Notes: generated by a model not told the origin, from the letters alone. A DNA stretch of 8,351 nt from Verrucomicrobiota bacterium (GCA_026397695.1 JAPLUJ010000026.1:1-8351); one strand, 5' to 3'; counted from the first letter of the stretch, positions 1 to 6,205 are shown. Translations and numbers: made by a program.

Positions 1-1
1 G

Positions 2-571
2 TGGTGGGGTTCCCTTATGCCCCTGCATGGCCTGGACCTCATTCTCGCAGCATTCGAACAGGTTGCAGCGATCCGCACTGATTTTGAACTCCATCTGTGC
101 TTTCTGGATGTCAGGCGTGCCGAGTCAATGTTGGCGGATTTCGGCGCGTGCGACCGTGCATGGTTACGGGTGCATGACAAGTTGACTTTATCCGATGGCA
201 GCCTGCCGCGATTCGTGAATGAGAATGCCGACATTGGTTTCTCCCACTTCGGAGTCGGAGAGCAAGCCGAATACGTGGGAAGCAACAAGATTATTGAAGC
301 TATGGCGCTTGGGAGAACCTCCATCGTTGCTGATACGGCGGGAAACAGAGAACTGCCGGGAATACAGGAACTATTTATGGTTTGTGACCGCACGGTTCCT
401 GCGTTGACGGAAAAGATCCATGAGGTGATTGACCAACCGGAAGTACTACGGGATAAAGGATCGAAGTGCCGCTTGGAGTATCTTAATTGCTATTCGACAT
501 ATGTGGCAGAGCGTTTGTTCGCATCGGTGATCGACGATTTTCTTGCTGGTCAGGGATTAAGGCCCGACTAG
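2..571 (+). CDS. GT-B fold glycosyltransferase (GT4-like), C-terminal part, 5' end outside window
   Basis: The reading frame is open to the left edge and reads W-W-G-S-L-M-P-L-H-G before continuing, which matches the start of the nucleotide-sugar-binding domain in GT-B enzymes (usual form G-T-x-x-P-L-H-G). The ATG at 17 is therefore an internal Met and the true start lies upstream. About 190 residues are visible, roughly the C-terminal Rossmann domain. Key segments counted from Met17 are ADIGFSHFG at about residue 72, SNKIIEAMALG at about 89 (the family's conserved Glu-containing helix followed by a small residue and Gly) and a terminal helix. The enzyme would act at the cytoplasmic membrane face, moving a sugar from an activated donor to a lipid-linked glycan. 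Donor and acceptor cannot be read from the sequence. It ends 21 bases before the flippase gene, so the two are probably cotranscribed. Confidence 0.82.
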   Translation, partial: WWGSLMPLHGLDLILAAFEQVAAIRTDFELHLCFLDVRRAESMLADFGACDRAWLRVHDKLTLSDGSLPRFVNENADIGFSHFGVGEQAEYVGSNKIIEAMALGRTSIVADTAGNRELPGIQELFMVCDRTVPALTEKIHEVIDQPEVLRDKGSKCRLEYLNCYSTYVAERLFASVIDDFLAGQGLRPD

Positions 572-592
572 CAATCACTCCGGTTTAATTCT

Positions 593-2086
593 GTGTCAGG
601 ATCCCTAAAACGAACCGCTTTTACCGCCTTGGCTTCCTATCTCCAGATGGGGAGCTTCATGATCACCGGGCTGCTCTCTTTAAAGGCTGCGACCATTTGG
701 CTATCGACCGAGACGCTGGGCCTGTGGAATTTCCTATTTGCCACCGTTTCGTATTTTGCCCTGCTTGAGTTCGGATTTGGTCAGGGAGTAGCGCGGTTGC
801 TTGGGGAGCCATTGGCCGCCGGAGACAATGAGAAGGCCAGTCAGTTGGTGACGACGGGATTGGTGATTCTGGCATTTCAAGGCATCTTGGTTTTGGTGAT
901 CGGACTGCCACTTGGAAACTCCATCCTGAACTGGGCGGGAGTCCCGCCGCACCTCAAACAACAGGCGGTTGTTCTGTGGTGGGTCATCGTGCTGGTGCGC
1001 GGACTGTCACTACCTTTGGTGATCCTGCATGCTATTATTTGGGTGCAGAACAGAGTATATATTGTTTACGGAATCGGCATTCTTGGTTCATGGATTGGTC
1101 TTGTGGCATTTTACTATGGTTTGATATGTGGCGCGAATCTGCTGGCTTACACTTGGTCGCTTGCTTTGCCGGCATTGGTAACTGCAGGTCTCTTGGGGTC
1201 GGCGATACTTCGGAACTCGCAAGGAATCCAGATCCGCAGGTCTCATTTCAGATGGTCGGTGGCCGGGGAGATATTCGGATTCTCTTCGGCTGTCTTTGTG
1301 ACAACGATTATTCCACAACTATCATCCGTTTCACAGTCGTTCATCGCGACGCGCGTCTGCGGGTTGGAAGCAACGGCGGTGCTAGCAGTGAACACCCGGG
1401 TCGGGCAATTGCTGTCAACCATTGCCATGCGGGCATTCGACGCGTTCATTCCCAGGTGGGCAGCCACCTACTGTGAGTCGGGATTGGATTCACTGAGAGA
1501 CGAATACGTCAGGGTTTGCCGACTCGTCTTTCTTGGAATGGCGGGAACCACGGTGGCTGTTCTGCTTTGCAACCGGCCTTTCATCGAGTGGTGGACCCGG
1601 GCCGATCTTTTTGGTGGTCCTTTGCTCACTATCGTCGCCGCACTGACAGTATTGTTTCAGGGAATATTGCGGCTCTTGACTTATCCGTTCATGCTAACGC
1701 GCAATATGCGGCGTTTTGCATGGGTGTTGGCCTGTGGTCTGGTAATCGAACTGGTCCTTCAGGTGCTTTTAGCCTCTTACTACGGCCTGGCGGGCTTGGT
1801 CGTCGCTGTTCCGATTGCCGGATTTCTCTTGGTATTTTGGTTCGCGGCATTAAGCTTCAGCAGGATCATAGGCGCACACTGGTGGCATGTATTTGCCTCC
1901 GACGCACTTTGGTGCCTGCCTTCATTGGTGATCGCAACTGTAGCAGGCGCGTATTGGATACCTGCGGCGCAGCCCCTTACTCAATTGGCATTACTTACCC
2001 TGCTCGGAGCGGTCCTCGTGATTCCAATCGGATGGCGGACGTTTCAGCTTGGGCGGACGTTGACCACACGCGGACAAGCCGACTGA
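593..2086 (+). CDS. Polysaccharide flippase, Wzx-like, MOP superfamily membrane protein
   Basis: This 497-residue protein is strongly hydrophobic throughout, with about 12-14 predicted membrane helices (for example near 12-36, 46-66, 86-108, 124-146, 156-176, 184-204, 228-250, 308-326, 344-366, 378-422, 436-456 and 464-481). Length and layout fit the oligosaccharide-lipid flippases of the MOP/PST group, which turn undecaprenyl-linked glycan units across the cytoplasmic membrane. The N-terminal pattern (basic residues, a long helix, then L-G-L-W-N-F and an E-F-G-F-G-Q-G segment at about 59-65) is typical of that group. The start is the GTG at 593. An in-frame stop at 569 limits the 5' end, and no better ATG lies between. 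No clear Shine-Dalgarno is seen, and coupling to the gene 21 bases upstream is likely. The next gene is 123 bases downstream. Family assignment is firm; the exported glycan is unknown. Confidence 0.88.
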   Translation: MSGSLKRTAFTALASYLQMGSFMITGLLSLKAATIWLSTETLGLWNFLFATVSYFALLEFGFGQGVARLLGEPLAAGDNEKASQLVTTGLVILAFQGILVLVIGLPLGNSILNWAGVPPHLKQQAVVLWWVIVLVRGLSLPLVILHAIIWVQNRVYIVYGIGILGSWIGLVAFYYGLICGANLLAYTWSLALPALVTAGLLGSAILRNSQGIQIRRSHFRWSVAGEIFGFSSAVFVTTIIPQLSSVSQSFIATRVCGLEATAVLAVNTRVGQLLSTIAMRAFDAFIPRWAATYCESGLDSLRDEYVRVCRLVFLGMAGTTVAVLLCNRPFIEWWTRADLFGGPLLTIVAALTVLFQGILRLLTYPFMLTRNMRRFAWVLACGLVIELVLQVLLASYYGLAGLVVAVPIAGFLLVFWFAALSFSRIIGAHWWHVFASDALWCLPSLVIATVAGAYWIPAAQPLTQLALLTLLGAVLVIPIGWRTFQLGRTLTTRGQAD

Positions 2087-2197
2087 GGAAACTCAATGAT
2101 TTGCAATGAGGGTGGCGGCGCAACCTCATGATTTCACTCCTCAAAAACAAGTGGCATACCAAGTCTTTTCAGTCCCTTTGTTGGAGAGAAAGTCGCC

Positions 2198-2203
2198 TAC
2201 TAT
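2198..2203 (+). promoter_or_regulatory. Candidate -10 element of a leaderless promoter for the GT4 gene
   Basis: TACTAT lies exactly 6 bases before the ATG at 2210, the spacing expected if transcription starts at the A of the start codon. No good -35 box is visible at 16-18 bases upstream, so this is weaker than the similar site at 5721-5749. The 123-bp gap after the flippase gene (2087-2209) also holds a short inverted repeat (ATGAGG at 2106, CCTCAT at 2124) without a T-run, so it is not called a terminator. Nothing else is seen in the gap. Confidence 0.4.
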
Positions 2204-2209
2204 TCATGT

Positions 2210-3358
2210 ATGAAGTCCAAGAAACAAATTGCCATCCTCGCAGATTTTTCGTGGAGTTTCTTTGACCAAGGCGCGCTTGGGCGGGGCGGCGGACAAGCGT
2301 GTACCTGGCTTTCGCAGTTAGCAGAGGAGTTTGCCAGATTTTGCCCTTATGAAGTTCACTGGATTACGATCGACCGTAGCAGGATCGGAGCCAGATCAGT
2401 GACCATGGAGTGGGGTGGCCAGCATTTCCACAGGATCCAAGGTGTTAAAGTATCTATTGACTTGGCTCTGAACTATGCTCCGTCACGTTTTATTTTGTCA
2501 CGGGCACTGCGGAAGATCGGTCCGGATTTGATTCATGCATGGGGCACTGAGCACAGTTATCCGGTGGCCTGCGGCACTTGCGGCGTGCCTTCGATACTCT
2601 CAATGCAGGGGGTTTTGACCAATCTTTCTAATATGGGCTATCTGCCCAACCATTGGTATTGGAAGAAACTACCCCAAATGGAAGTCGAGTTTCTTCGATC
2701 GGCGACGATTGTGACATGCGAATCCCAGTGGGCAATCGAGCGGGTTCTGGAGACCCTGCCGTCGGCTGATACCCGGATGGTGGAATATGGGGTTCACTCG
2801 GGTTTTTATGACATCGCATGGGAACCGGACGCGGTTCGGCCTTACGCACTCTTTGTAGGAACCTTAGCCGAGTACAAAGGTGTTGTTGTGCTGCTTGAAG
2901 CGGTCAGACGCGCAGCGTGCAATTCATGGACCCTGAGGATCGCTGGAGATGGACCGCTGCGCGATGTGCTTGAAGCCTGTGACATTCCTAATGTGGAATA
3001 CCTTGGGGTCTTGCCTTGGTCCGACTTGCAACAACAGATGAAAGGTGCCCGCTGCCTTGTTCATCCAACGCTGGCAGACTCGAGCCCGAATGTGGTCAAG
3101 GAGGCGCGGGTGATCGGCCTGCCGGTGATCACGACGATTCACGGAGGACAGGCTGGATACATCAGGAACGGCGAGAACGGCATTATCGTCGAGCCACTAA
3201 GCCCGGAGGGCCTGGCAGAAGCGCTCTCACGCGTGATGGATGATTCACAGTTTGCCCGGCGCATGGGTGCCACTCGCCACGCGGAAGACCGGGCCTATTT
3301 CCGTCCTGAGAATACAGCGCGTGGGTTTTTAGAGATCTACGACGAAATGCTTGCCTGA
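2210..3358 (+). CDS. Glycosyltransferase family 4 (GT-B)
   Basis: The protein has 382 residues, a normal length for GT4. The N-terminal acceptor-side domain opens with a beta strand (I-A-I-L-A-D-F-S-W, 7-15) and a glycine-rich loop (G-R-G-G-G-Q, 24-29). The C-terminal donor domain shows L-F-V-G-T-L-A-E-Y-K-G at 214-224, R-I-A-G-D-G-P-L-R at 243-251, and H-P-T-L-A-D-S-S-P-N-V-V-K-E-A at 285-299. In the last motif Asp290 takes the place of the first Glu of the usual E-x7-E pair and Glu298 is the second; D-S/T-S-P-N-V-V variants are common in this family. Retaining sugar transfer from a nucleotide sugar to a lipid-linked glycan at the inner membrane face is expected; the sugar is unknown. The start is the ATG at 2210; another ATG at 2206 is out of frame. 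A promoter may lie directly in front. Confidence 0.9.
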   Translation: MKSKKQIAILADFSWSFFDQGALGRGGGQACTWLSQLAEEFARFCPYEVHWITIDRSRIGARSVTMEWGGQHFHRIQGVKVSIDLALNYAPSRFILSRALRKIGPDLIHAWGTEHSYPVACGTCGVPSILSMQGVLTNLSNMGYLPNHWYWKKLPQMEVEFLRSATIVTCESQWAIERVLETLPSADTRMVEYGVHSGFYDIAWEPDAVRPYALFVGTLAEYKGVVVLLEAVRRAACNSWTLRIAGDGPLRDVLEACDIPNVEYLGVLPWSDLQQQMKGARCLVHPTLADSSPNVVKEARVIGLPVITTIHGGQAGYIRNGENGIIVEPLSPEGLAEALSRVMDDSQFARRMGATRHAEDRAYFRPENTARGFLEIYDEMLA

Positions 3359-3395
3359 ATGCCGGGCAGAATCTCTCTCGACCCTGAACAAGGTT

Positions 3396-4013
3396 ATGCG
3401 TAAAGTATTACGTTTTTTCTGGGCACTTTGGAAGGCTCTTCGCTCAAATATATCTCATCCTATTTTGCGGATTTGGGTGCGCTTGTGGGGTGCGCAGGTT
3501 CATCGCACTGTGAAGTTTTCGGGCATGCCCGTCGTGCGTGTCAAGAGGGGATCAAAAATGCTGTTTTCCGAGGGCGTCATTGTTCACTCAGCGATCTCAG
3601 TCAATCCCCTGATAGGCCGCCTTGCCTCCACTTTTTCCACATTGGCACCAGATGCGGTTTTGGAGTTGGGACTCGATGTTGGCGCAAGTGGTGTCTGCAT
3701 CTGCGCCGCGCGCGAGATCCTCATCGGAGAGGGAACCATCATCGGGGCCGATGCTATGATTTTGGATAATGACTTCCATTTCCCCCTGCCTAACTGGCGG
3801 TGGGCGAATGGAGCCGCCGAGACCGCCAAGCCGATTTACATCGGACGGGGCCGTTTTATCGGCACCCGTGCGATCATCCTCAAGGGTGTCACCATTGGCG
3901 ACGGCGCCGTCATCGGAGCCGGCGCGGTGGTGACCTGTGACGTCCCGGCTGGCCACATGGCAAGCGGAAATCCAGCCACCGTCCAGCCGCTGGGTGAGAT
4001 GTGGAAAAGATGA
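3396..4013 (+). CDS. Hexapeptide-repeat O-acyltransferase (LbH / maltose O-acetyltransferase-like)
   Basis: The start chosen is the ATG at 3396 (205 residues), which gives the basic, aromatic N-terminus M-R-K-V-L-R-F-F-W. A TTG at 3351 would extend it by 15 residues and overlap the GT4 gene by 8 bases, but the added residues look non-native. The C-terminal half holds imperfect hexapeptide repeats of the left-handed beta helix, such as I-G-E-G-T-I-I-G-A-D at about 110-119 and I-L-K-G-V-T-I-G-D-G-A-V-I-G-A-G-A-V-V-T at about 161-180. The loop L-D-N-D-F-H-F carries the likely catalytic His at about residue 128. The ending V-P-A-G-H-M-A-S-G-N-P-A matches the usual V-x-A-G-N-P-A close of the family. 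It would move an acetyl or similar group from acyl-CoA to a sugar of the surface glycan. It lies 37 bases after the GT4 gene, probably in the same transcript. The substrate is not readable. Confidence 0.88.
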   Translation: MRKVLRFFWALWKALRSNISHPILRIWVRLWGAQVHRTVKFSGMPVVRVKRGSKMLFSEGVIVHSAISVNPLIGRLASTFSTLAPDAVLELGLDVGASGVCICAAREILIGEGTIIGADAMILDNDFHFPLPNWRWANGAAETAKPIYIGRGRFIGTRAIILKGVTIGDGAVIGAGAVVTCDVPAGHMASGNPATVQPLGEMWKR

Positions 4014-4120
4014 AACCGGCAGGGCTGCTCGTTCCGCCCCGCCGTGACTCGCATTTATAGATCATGCCCCGCGCTGTAGCGCCGCCCATCCAATCGGATC
4101 CGCCCTACCTTATTTCTTTC

Positions 4121-4166
4121 CCTTCGCGTCATTTCGCGTTTTTTCGCGGTTCCTATTTCTTCATCT
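4121..4166 (+). repeat. CGCGAAA-type intergenic repeat, copy A
   Basis: This copy contains the units TTCGCGTCATTTCGCG and TTTTTTCGCGGTTCC, followed by TATTTCTTCATCTT. Nearly the same 46-48 bases recur at 5259-5306, and a diverged inverted copy lies at 5158-5186. Short repeats built from CGCGAAA or CACGAAA units are widespread in intergenic DNA of environmental bacteria. The gap 4014-4229 (216 bases) holds this element and nothing else that I can support: no RNA gene, clear promoter or terminator. Confidence 0.8.
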
Positions 4167-4229
4167 TCCACGCTCCTCGCTGTTGGCGACAAGTCGGCGC
4201 GGCAGAGCCACCGAGTCCTGCCATGATTT

Positions 4230-5111
4230 ATGATTATGCAAAAGATATGTTTCATCATAATCACGCATTCGGAACCTCAGCAGGTAGCCCGGCTCATCTC
4301 AATTCTGGGGCAAGTATCACAATGCATAGTTGTGCATGTCAACGCCAACAGCGATATTGGACTTTACCAGGACAAGGCACCTGAATGGTGCGGATTTGTT
4401 GACCAGCGGGTGGCGGTGCGCTGGGGCACCTCCAGCATGCTTGAGGCCATTGTGGCGTCCACTGATTACGCCATGAGGCAGACTGATGCCGACCGATTTG
4501 TTTTACTCAGTCAGAATTGTCTCCCCGTTGTCCCACCAGAAGGGATCCAACAATTTTTCGATGCACAGGCTGATGCCGAATTCATCGGGCTTCGACCCAT
4601 GAGAAGTTACGGGGCTGACCGTTGGCGGCTGTCGTTTGATCTCAATGAAAATTCAATTCACCCGCGACTGCGCAATGGCATCGCCGGGAAAATTGTCCGG
4701 CGATTGGGAATCGCCAGACCCGCATTGAACTGGAAGCAGTCATTGGGTCATAACAAACCAGCCAAGGGATGTCTGTGGTGGGCGTTGACACGAAATGCCT
4801 GCAAGCATCTTTTGCAGGTAATAAGGGAAAATAGTGCATTATATCATTATGCCGGTTCGCTTTTCGGGCCTGAGGAAATCATTCCACACACCATATTATA
4901 CAATTCCGCCTTTTCAAAAAACATACAACATCACATCACCTTTGAGGACTGGTCCCGCAGAGGACCATCTCCCAAGTGGCTGGACGTTTCCGACATCAGA
5001 AAACTAGCGGATCCTCGTTACGAATGGACTGATGTATATGGCAAGGGCACGGCCCTCTTTGCCCGGAAGTTTTCATCAGAAGTAGCCGAGCAGATCACAC
5101 ATGATTCTTGA
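4230..5111 (+). CDS. Core-2/I-branching enzyme family glycosyltransferase (GT14)
   Basis: This 293-residue protein has the ordered motifs of bacterial GT14/Core-2-I-branching proteins. They are K-I-C-F-I-I-I-T-H at 5-13; V-V-H-V-N-A-N-S-D at 34-42; V-R-W-G-T-S-S-M-L-E-A at 63-73; R-F-V-L-L-S-Q-N-C-L-P-V at 89-100; K-G-C-L-W-W-A-L-T-R at 179-188; G-P-E-E-I-I-P-H-T-I-L-Y-N-S at 213-226; and a final A-L-F-A-R-K-F at 275-281. Eukaryotic members add beta-1,6-GlcNAc (or xylose) branches; bacterial members sit in capsule, exopolysaccharide and O-antigen clusters. Glu215-Glu216 in the G-P-E-E motif are candidates for the catalytic acid region. There is no membrane anchor. ATG 4230 and the in-frame ATG at 4236 are both possible starts. 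It stands apart from the other glycan genes by 216 bases and is bracketed by inverted repeats, so it may be a separately acquired unit. Confidence 0.85.
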   Translation: MIMQKICFIIITHSEPQQVARLISILGQVSQCIVVHVNANSDIGLYQDKAPEWCGFVDQRVAVRWGTSSMLEAIVASTDYAMRQTDADRFVLLSQNCLPVVPPEGIQQFFDAQADAEFIGLRPMRSYGADRWRLSFDLNENSIHPRLRNGIAGKIVRRLGIARPALNWKQSLGHNKPAKGCLWWALTRNACKHLLQVIRENSALYHYAGSLFGPEEIIPHTILYNSAFSKNIQHHITFEDWSRRGPSPKWLDVSDIRKLADPRYEWTDVYGKGTALFARKFSSEVAEQITHDS

Positions 5112-5157
5112 GGCGATCAATCTCATTTTGCGGTTCAAAAAAAATCTGGTCAGATTG

Positions 5158-5186
5158 CAACCGCGAAACACGCGAAATCACGCTCA
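5158..5186 (-). repeat. CGCGAAA-type intergenic repeat, copy C (inverted)
   Basis: The + strand reads AACCGCGAAACACGCGAAAT followed by CACGCTCAC. This is the reverse complement of copies A and B with a few mismatches. Together with copy B (5259-5306) it could form a stem of about 27 bases around a loop of about 70 bases, 47 bases past the GT14 stop codon. The gene-free stretch 5112-5755 starts here. Confidence 0.7.
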
Positions 5187-5258
5187 CCAAGAAAGAAGGA
5201 GAAGGTTGGGCATATTGATGAGTGCCAGTTGGGCGATGCCCTCGATCAATCACCAAAT

Positions 5259-5306
5259 CCTTTCGCGTCATTTCGCGTTTTTCGCGGTTCCTGTTTCCTG
5301 ATCTTT
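5259..5306 (+). repeat. CGCGAAA-type intergenic repeat, copy B
   Basis: It reads CCTTTCGCGTCATTTCGCG, then TTTTTCGCGGTTCC, then TGTTTCCTGATCTT. It matches copy A over about 47 bases, with one length change in each of two T/C runs and a few substitutions. It ends directly before the acyltransferase relic at 5318. Its function is unknown; as half of an inverted pair with copy C it could form a hairpin in RNA or DNA. Confidence 0.78.
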
Positions 5307-5317
5307 TACGGCAAGGC

Positions 5318-5377
5318 GGCGTGCCCGCCGAACACATGGCATGCGGGAATCCCGCGGTGGTCAGGCCGCTGCCGAAT
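5318..5377 (+). pseudogene. Relic of a hexapeptide acyltransferase C-terminus
   Basis: In frame, these bases read G-V-P-A-E-H-M-A-C-G-N-P-A-V-V-R-P-L-P-N. This is the closing segment of a left-handed beta-helix acyltransferase and lines up with D-V-P-A-G-H-M-A-S-G-N-P-A-T-V-Q-P-L-G-E of the intact gene ending at 4013. Third-codon positions differ widely, so it is not a fresh copy of that gene but the end of a different homologue. It is bounded on the left by the CGCGAAA-type copy B and on the right by the first copy of the longer repeat family, with nothing of the rest of the gene left. It is unlikely to be expressed as a useful protein. Confidence 0.72.
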
Positions 5378-5379
5378 CA

Positions 5380-5467
5380 CCGGTGCTTCAGTGAGCCGGT
5401 GTTTCAGTGTTTCGGTGTTTCGGTGAGAATGAAGAGCGAAAGGCACGTGTGAAGCTACTGACCCTTT
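5380..5467 (+). repeat. Long inverted-repeat family, copy 1 (left part only)
   Basis: It begins CCGGTGCTTCAGTGAGCCGG, goes through several CGGTGTTTC units, then the core GAGAATGAAGAGCGAAAG, the segment CACGTGTGAAGCTACTGACC, and CTTT. It stops there and is followed 94 bases from its start by copy 2, so the two left parts are a tandem duplication. The right arm present in copies 2-4 is missing. Confidence 0.8.
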
Positions 5468-5473
5468 GGTGAA

Positions 5474-5609
5474 CCGGTGCTTCAGTGAGCCGGTGTTTCA
5501 GTGTTTCGGTAAGAGAATGCAGAGCGAAAGCAACGTGTGAAGCAACTGACCCTTTCTCTTTAACTGACTCACCGCGCCGCGCCGCGGCTACCGAAGCACC
5601 GAAACACCG
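5474..5609 (+). repeat. Long inverted-repeat family, copy 2 (complete)
   Basis: The left arm at 5491-5510 (CGGTGTTTCAGTGTTTCGGT) pairs with the right arm at 5590-5609 (ACCGAAGCACCGAAACACCG) at 18 of 20 positions. Inside, AAGA (5511) pairs with TCTT (5557) and GAAAG (5526) with CTTTC (5552). The loop holds CAACGTGTGAAGCAACTGAC, which is nearly identical in every copy with a left half. The antisense strand has no stop in one frame, which produces a false ORF. Confidence 0.8.
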
Positions 5610-5699
5610 TGTTGCGTAGCGGCAACCGCGCCGCGCAGCGGCTACTGAAACACCGAACCACCGGGCCGCGCAGCGGCAACCGAACCACCGAACCACTCT
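5610..5699 (+). repeat. GC-rich tandem tail (CGCAGCGGCAACCG units) of repeat copy 2
   Basis: This tail has three AGCGGC-containing units (AGCGG at 5618, 5637 and 5672). The last two form a 35-base direct repeat (5630-5664 and 5665-5699) of the form GCCGCGCAGCGGCAACCGAA plus CCACCGAACCAC. The same unit returns singly at 7115-7134 and 7902-7932. The units are built from ACCGAA-CACCG words like those in the arms of the long repeat, suggesting growth by slippage or unequal exchange. Confidence 0.75.
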
Positions 5700-5720
5700 C
5701 TTCTCCTTCCCAGATCTGCA

Positions 5721-5749
5721 TTGCCATTACCCGAAATCTTCACTACAAT
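5721..5749 (+). promoter_or_regulatory. Sigma70-type promoter, probably leaderless, for the UPF0175 gene
   Basis: TTGCCA (5721-5726) and TACAAT (5744-5749) each match the -35/-10 consensus at five of six positions and are separated by 17 bases. TACAAT ends exactly 6 bases before the ATG at 5756, so transcription should start at or within a base or two of the start codon. This is the best promoter in the window. Confidence 0.68.
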
Positions 5750-5755
5750 CCTCTC

Positions 5756-6019
5756 ATGAGAGCACTCGAAATCCCCGTTCCTGATGATTTGGATCTGGCC
5801 ATCGGTTCTTCCCATAATGAACTCACTCAAATGGCACGGACGGCCTTTGCGCTGCGCTTGTTTGAACTCGGCAAAATCACTTCCGGTCGAGCCGCCGATA
5901 TTGCCGGCATGCCACGCAGGCGGTTTCTGCTGGAAACAGCCCACCATGGAATTCCCTCCGTTTCCTGGGACGAAGAGGAGTTGGCAGCGGAAGACGCAAC
6001 TTTGAAAGCCCATTCATGA
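5756..6019 (+). CDS. UPF0175 family antitoxin
   Basis: This 87-residue protein has the UPF0175 pattern: a short N-terminal strand (A-L-E-I-P-V-P-D), then a helical part A-R-T-A-F-A-L-R-L-F-E-L-G-K-I-T-S-G-R-A-A-D-I-A-G-M (about 27-52), then the F-L-L-E-T-A-H-H-G-I-P-S-V-S-W-D-E-E-E-L segment (57-76). The middle resembles a winged/HTH-like DNA-binding element. Family members are antitoxins normally encoded just before a DUF3368 PIN-like toxin. That partner starts here with an ATGA overlap but is cut short, so this antitoxin looks orphaned. The frame is open back to 5609, but that DNA is repeat; the ATG at 5756 has a strong promoter 6 bases before it and gives a family-length protein. Autoregulation of the promoter would be typical but is not shown. 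Confidence 0.85.
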   Translation: MRALEIPVPDDLDLAIGSSHNELTQMARTAFALRLFELGKITSGRAADIAGMPRRRFLLETAHHGIPSVSWDEEELAAEDATLKAHS

Positions 6020-6120
6020 AACATCCGGTCGTTTGCAACACCGGGCCTCTCATCGCCCTCTCGTTGCTCTCTTTACAGGACACGGTGAGCCGGTGCTTCG
6101 GTGAATCTGTAAGAGAATGA
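6016..6120 (+). pseudogene. Truncated DUF3368 PIN-like toxin (N-terminal 22 codons, then repeat)
   Basis: The ATG at 6016 overlaps the antitoxin stop (ATGA). The first residues read M-K-H-P-V-V-C-N-T-G-P-L-I-A-L-S-L-L, the standard opening of DUF3368/PIN-like toxins, where the first acidic or Asn position and the N-T-x-P-L-I-A-L motif begin the nuclease fold. After about codon 22 (near 6082) the sequence runs straight into the long repeat, and the frame ends at a TGA in the repeat at 6118-6120. A full toxin is about 150-170 residues. No remainder is recognisable between the repeat and the next gene, so the 3' part seems deleted rather than just interrupted. It should be inactive. Confidence 0.78.
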
Positions 6121-6190
6121 AGAGCGAAAGTAACGTGTGAAGCAACTGACACTTTCTGTCTTACCTAAGCACCGGCTCACCGAACCACCG
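6083..6190 (+). repeat. Long inverted-repeat family, copy 3, with perfect 16-bp outer arms
   Basis: CGGTGAGCCGGTGCTT (6083-6098) is exactly complementary to AAGCACCGGCTCACCG (6167-6182). Nested inside are GTAAGA (6109) with TCTTAC (6159) and GAAAGT (6126) with ACTTTC (6151), leaving a 19-base loop AACGTGTGAAGCAACTGAC. It lies inside the lost part of the DUF3368 toxin gene, so this copy arrived there by insertion or by a recombination that removed the rest. Confidence 0.85.
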
Positions 6191-6205
6191 CTCCTCTCCG
6201 GCAAC

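Noticed and set aside
1516..2109. 197-codon frame overlapping the flippase gene
   Set aside because: It is a shifted frame inside a strongly supported membrane protein gene, with no family features.
2106..2129. Rho-independent terminator after the flippase gene
   Set aside because: The stem is only 6 bases (ATGAGG/CCTCAT) with a 12-base loop and no T-run follows.
3597..3956. Long antisense frame opposite the acyltransferase gene
   Set aside because: It lies opposite a well-supported gene, has no recognisable domain, and its Gly/Asp-rich composition reflects the hexapeptide codons read backwards.
4229..4234. TATGAT as -10 box for GT14
   Set aside because: It overlaps the possible start codons at 4230 and 4236, has no -35 partner, and does not fit the 6-base spacing seen elsewhere.
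4064..4384. 106-codon frame before and across the start of GT14
   Set aside because: Its first half is the CGCGAAA-type repeat and its second half is the GT14 gene in another frame; no independent coding signal.
5222..5452. 76-codon frame containing the acyltransferase-like tail
   Set aside because: Only 20 residues match the family; the flanks are two different repeat types, so it is a relic rather than a gene.
5380..5700. CRISPR array
   Set aside because: Repeat units are of unequal length, contiguous or imperfect, and there are no unique spacers of constant size or cas genes.
5609..5755. N-terminal extension of the UPF0175 protein
   Set aside because: The added 49 codons are repeat DNA and contain the promoter; the family starts at the ATG at 5756.
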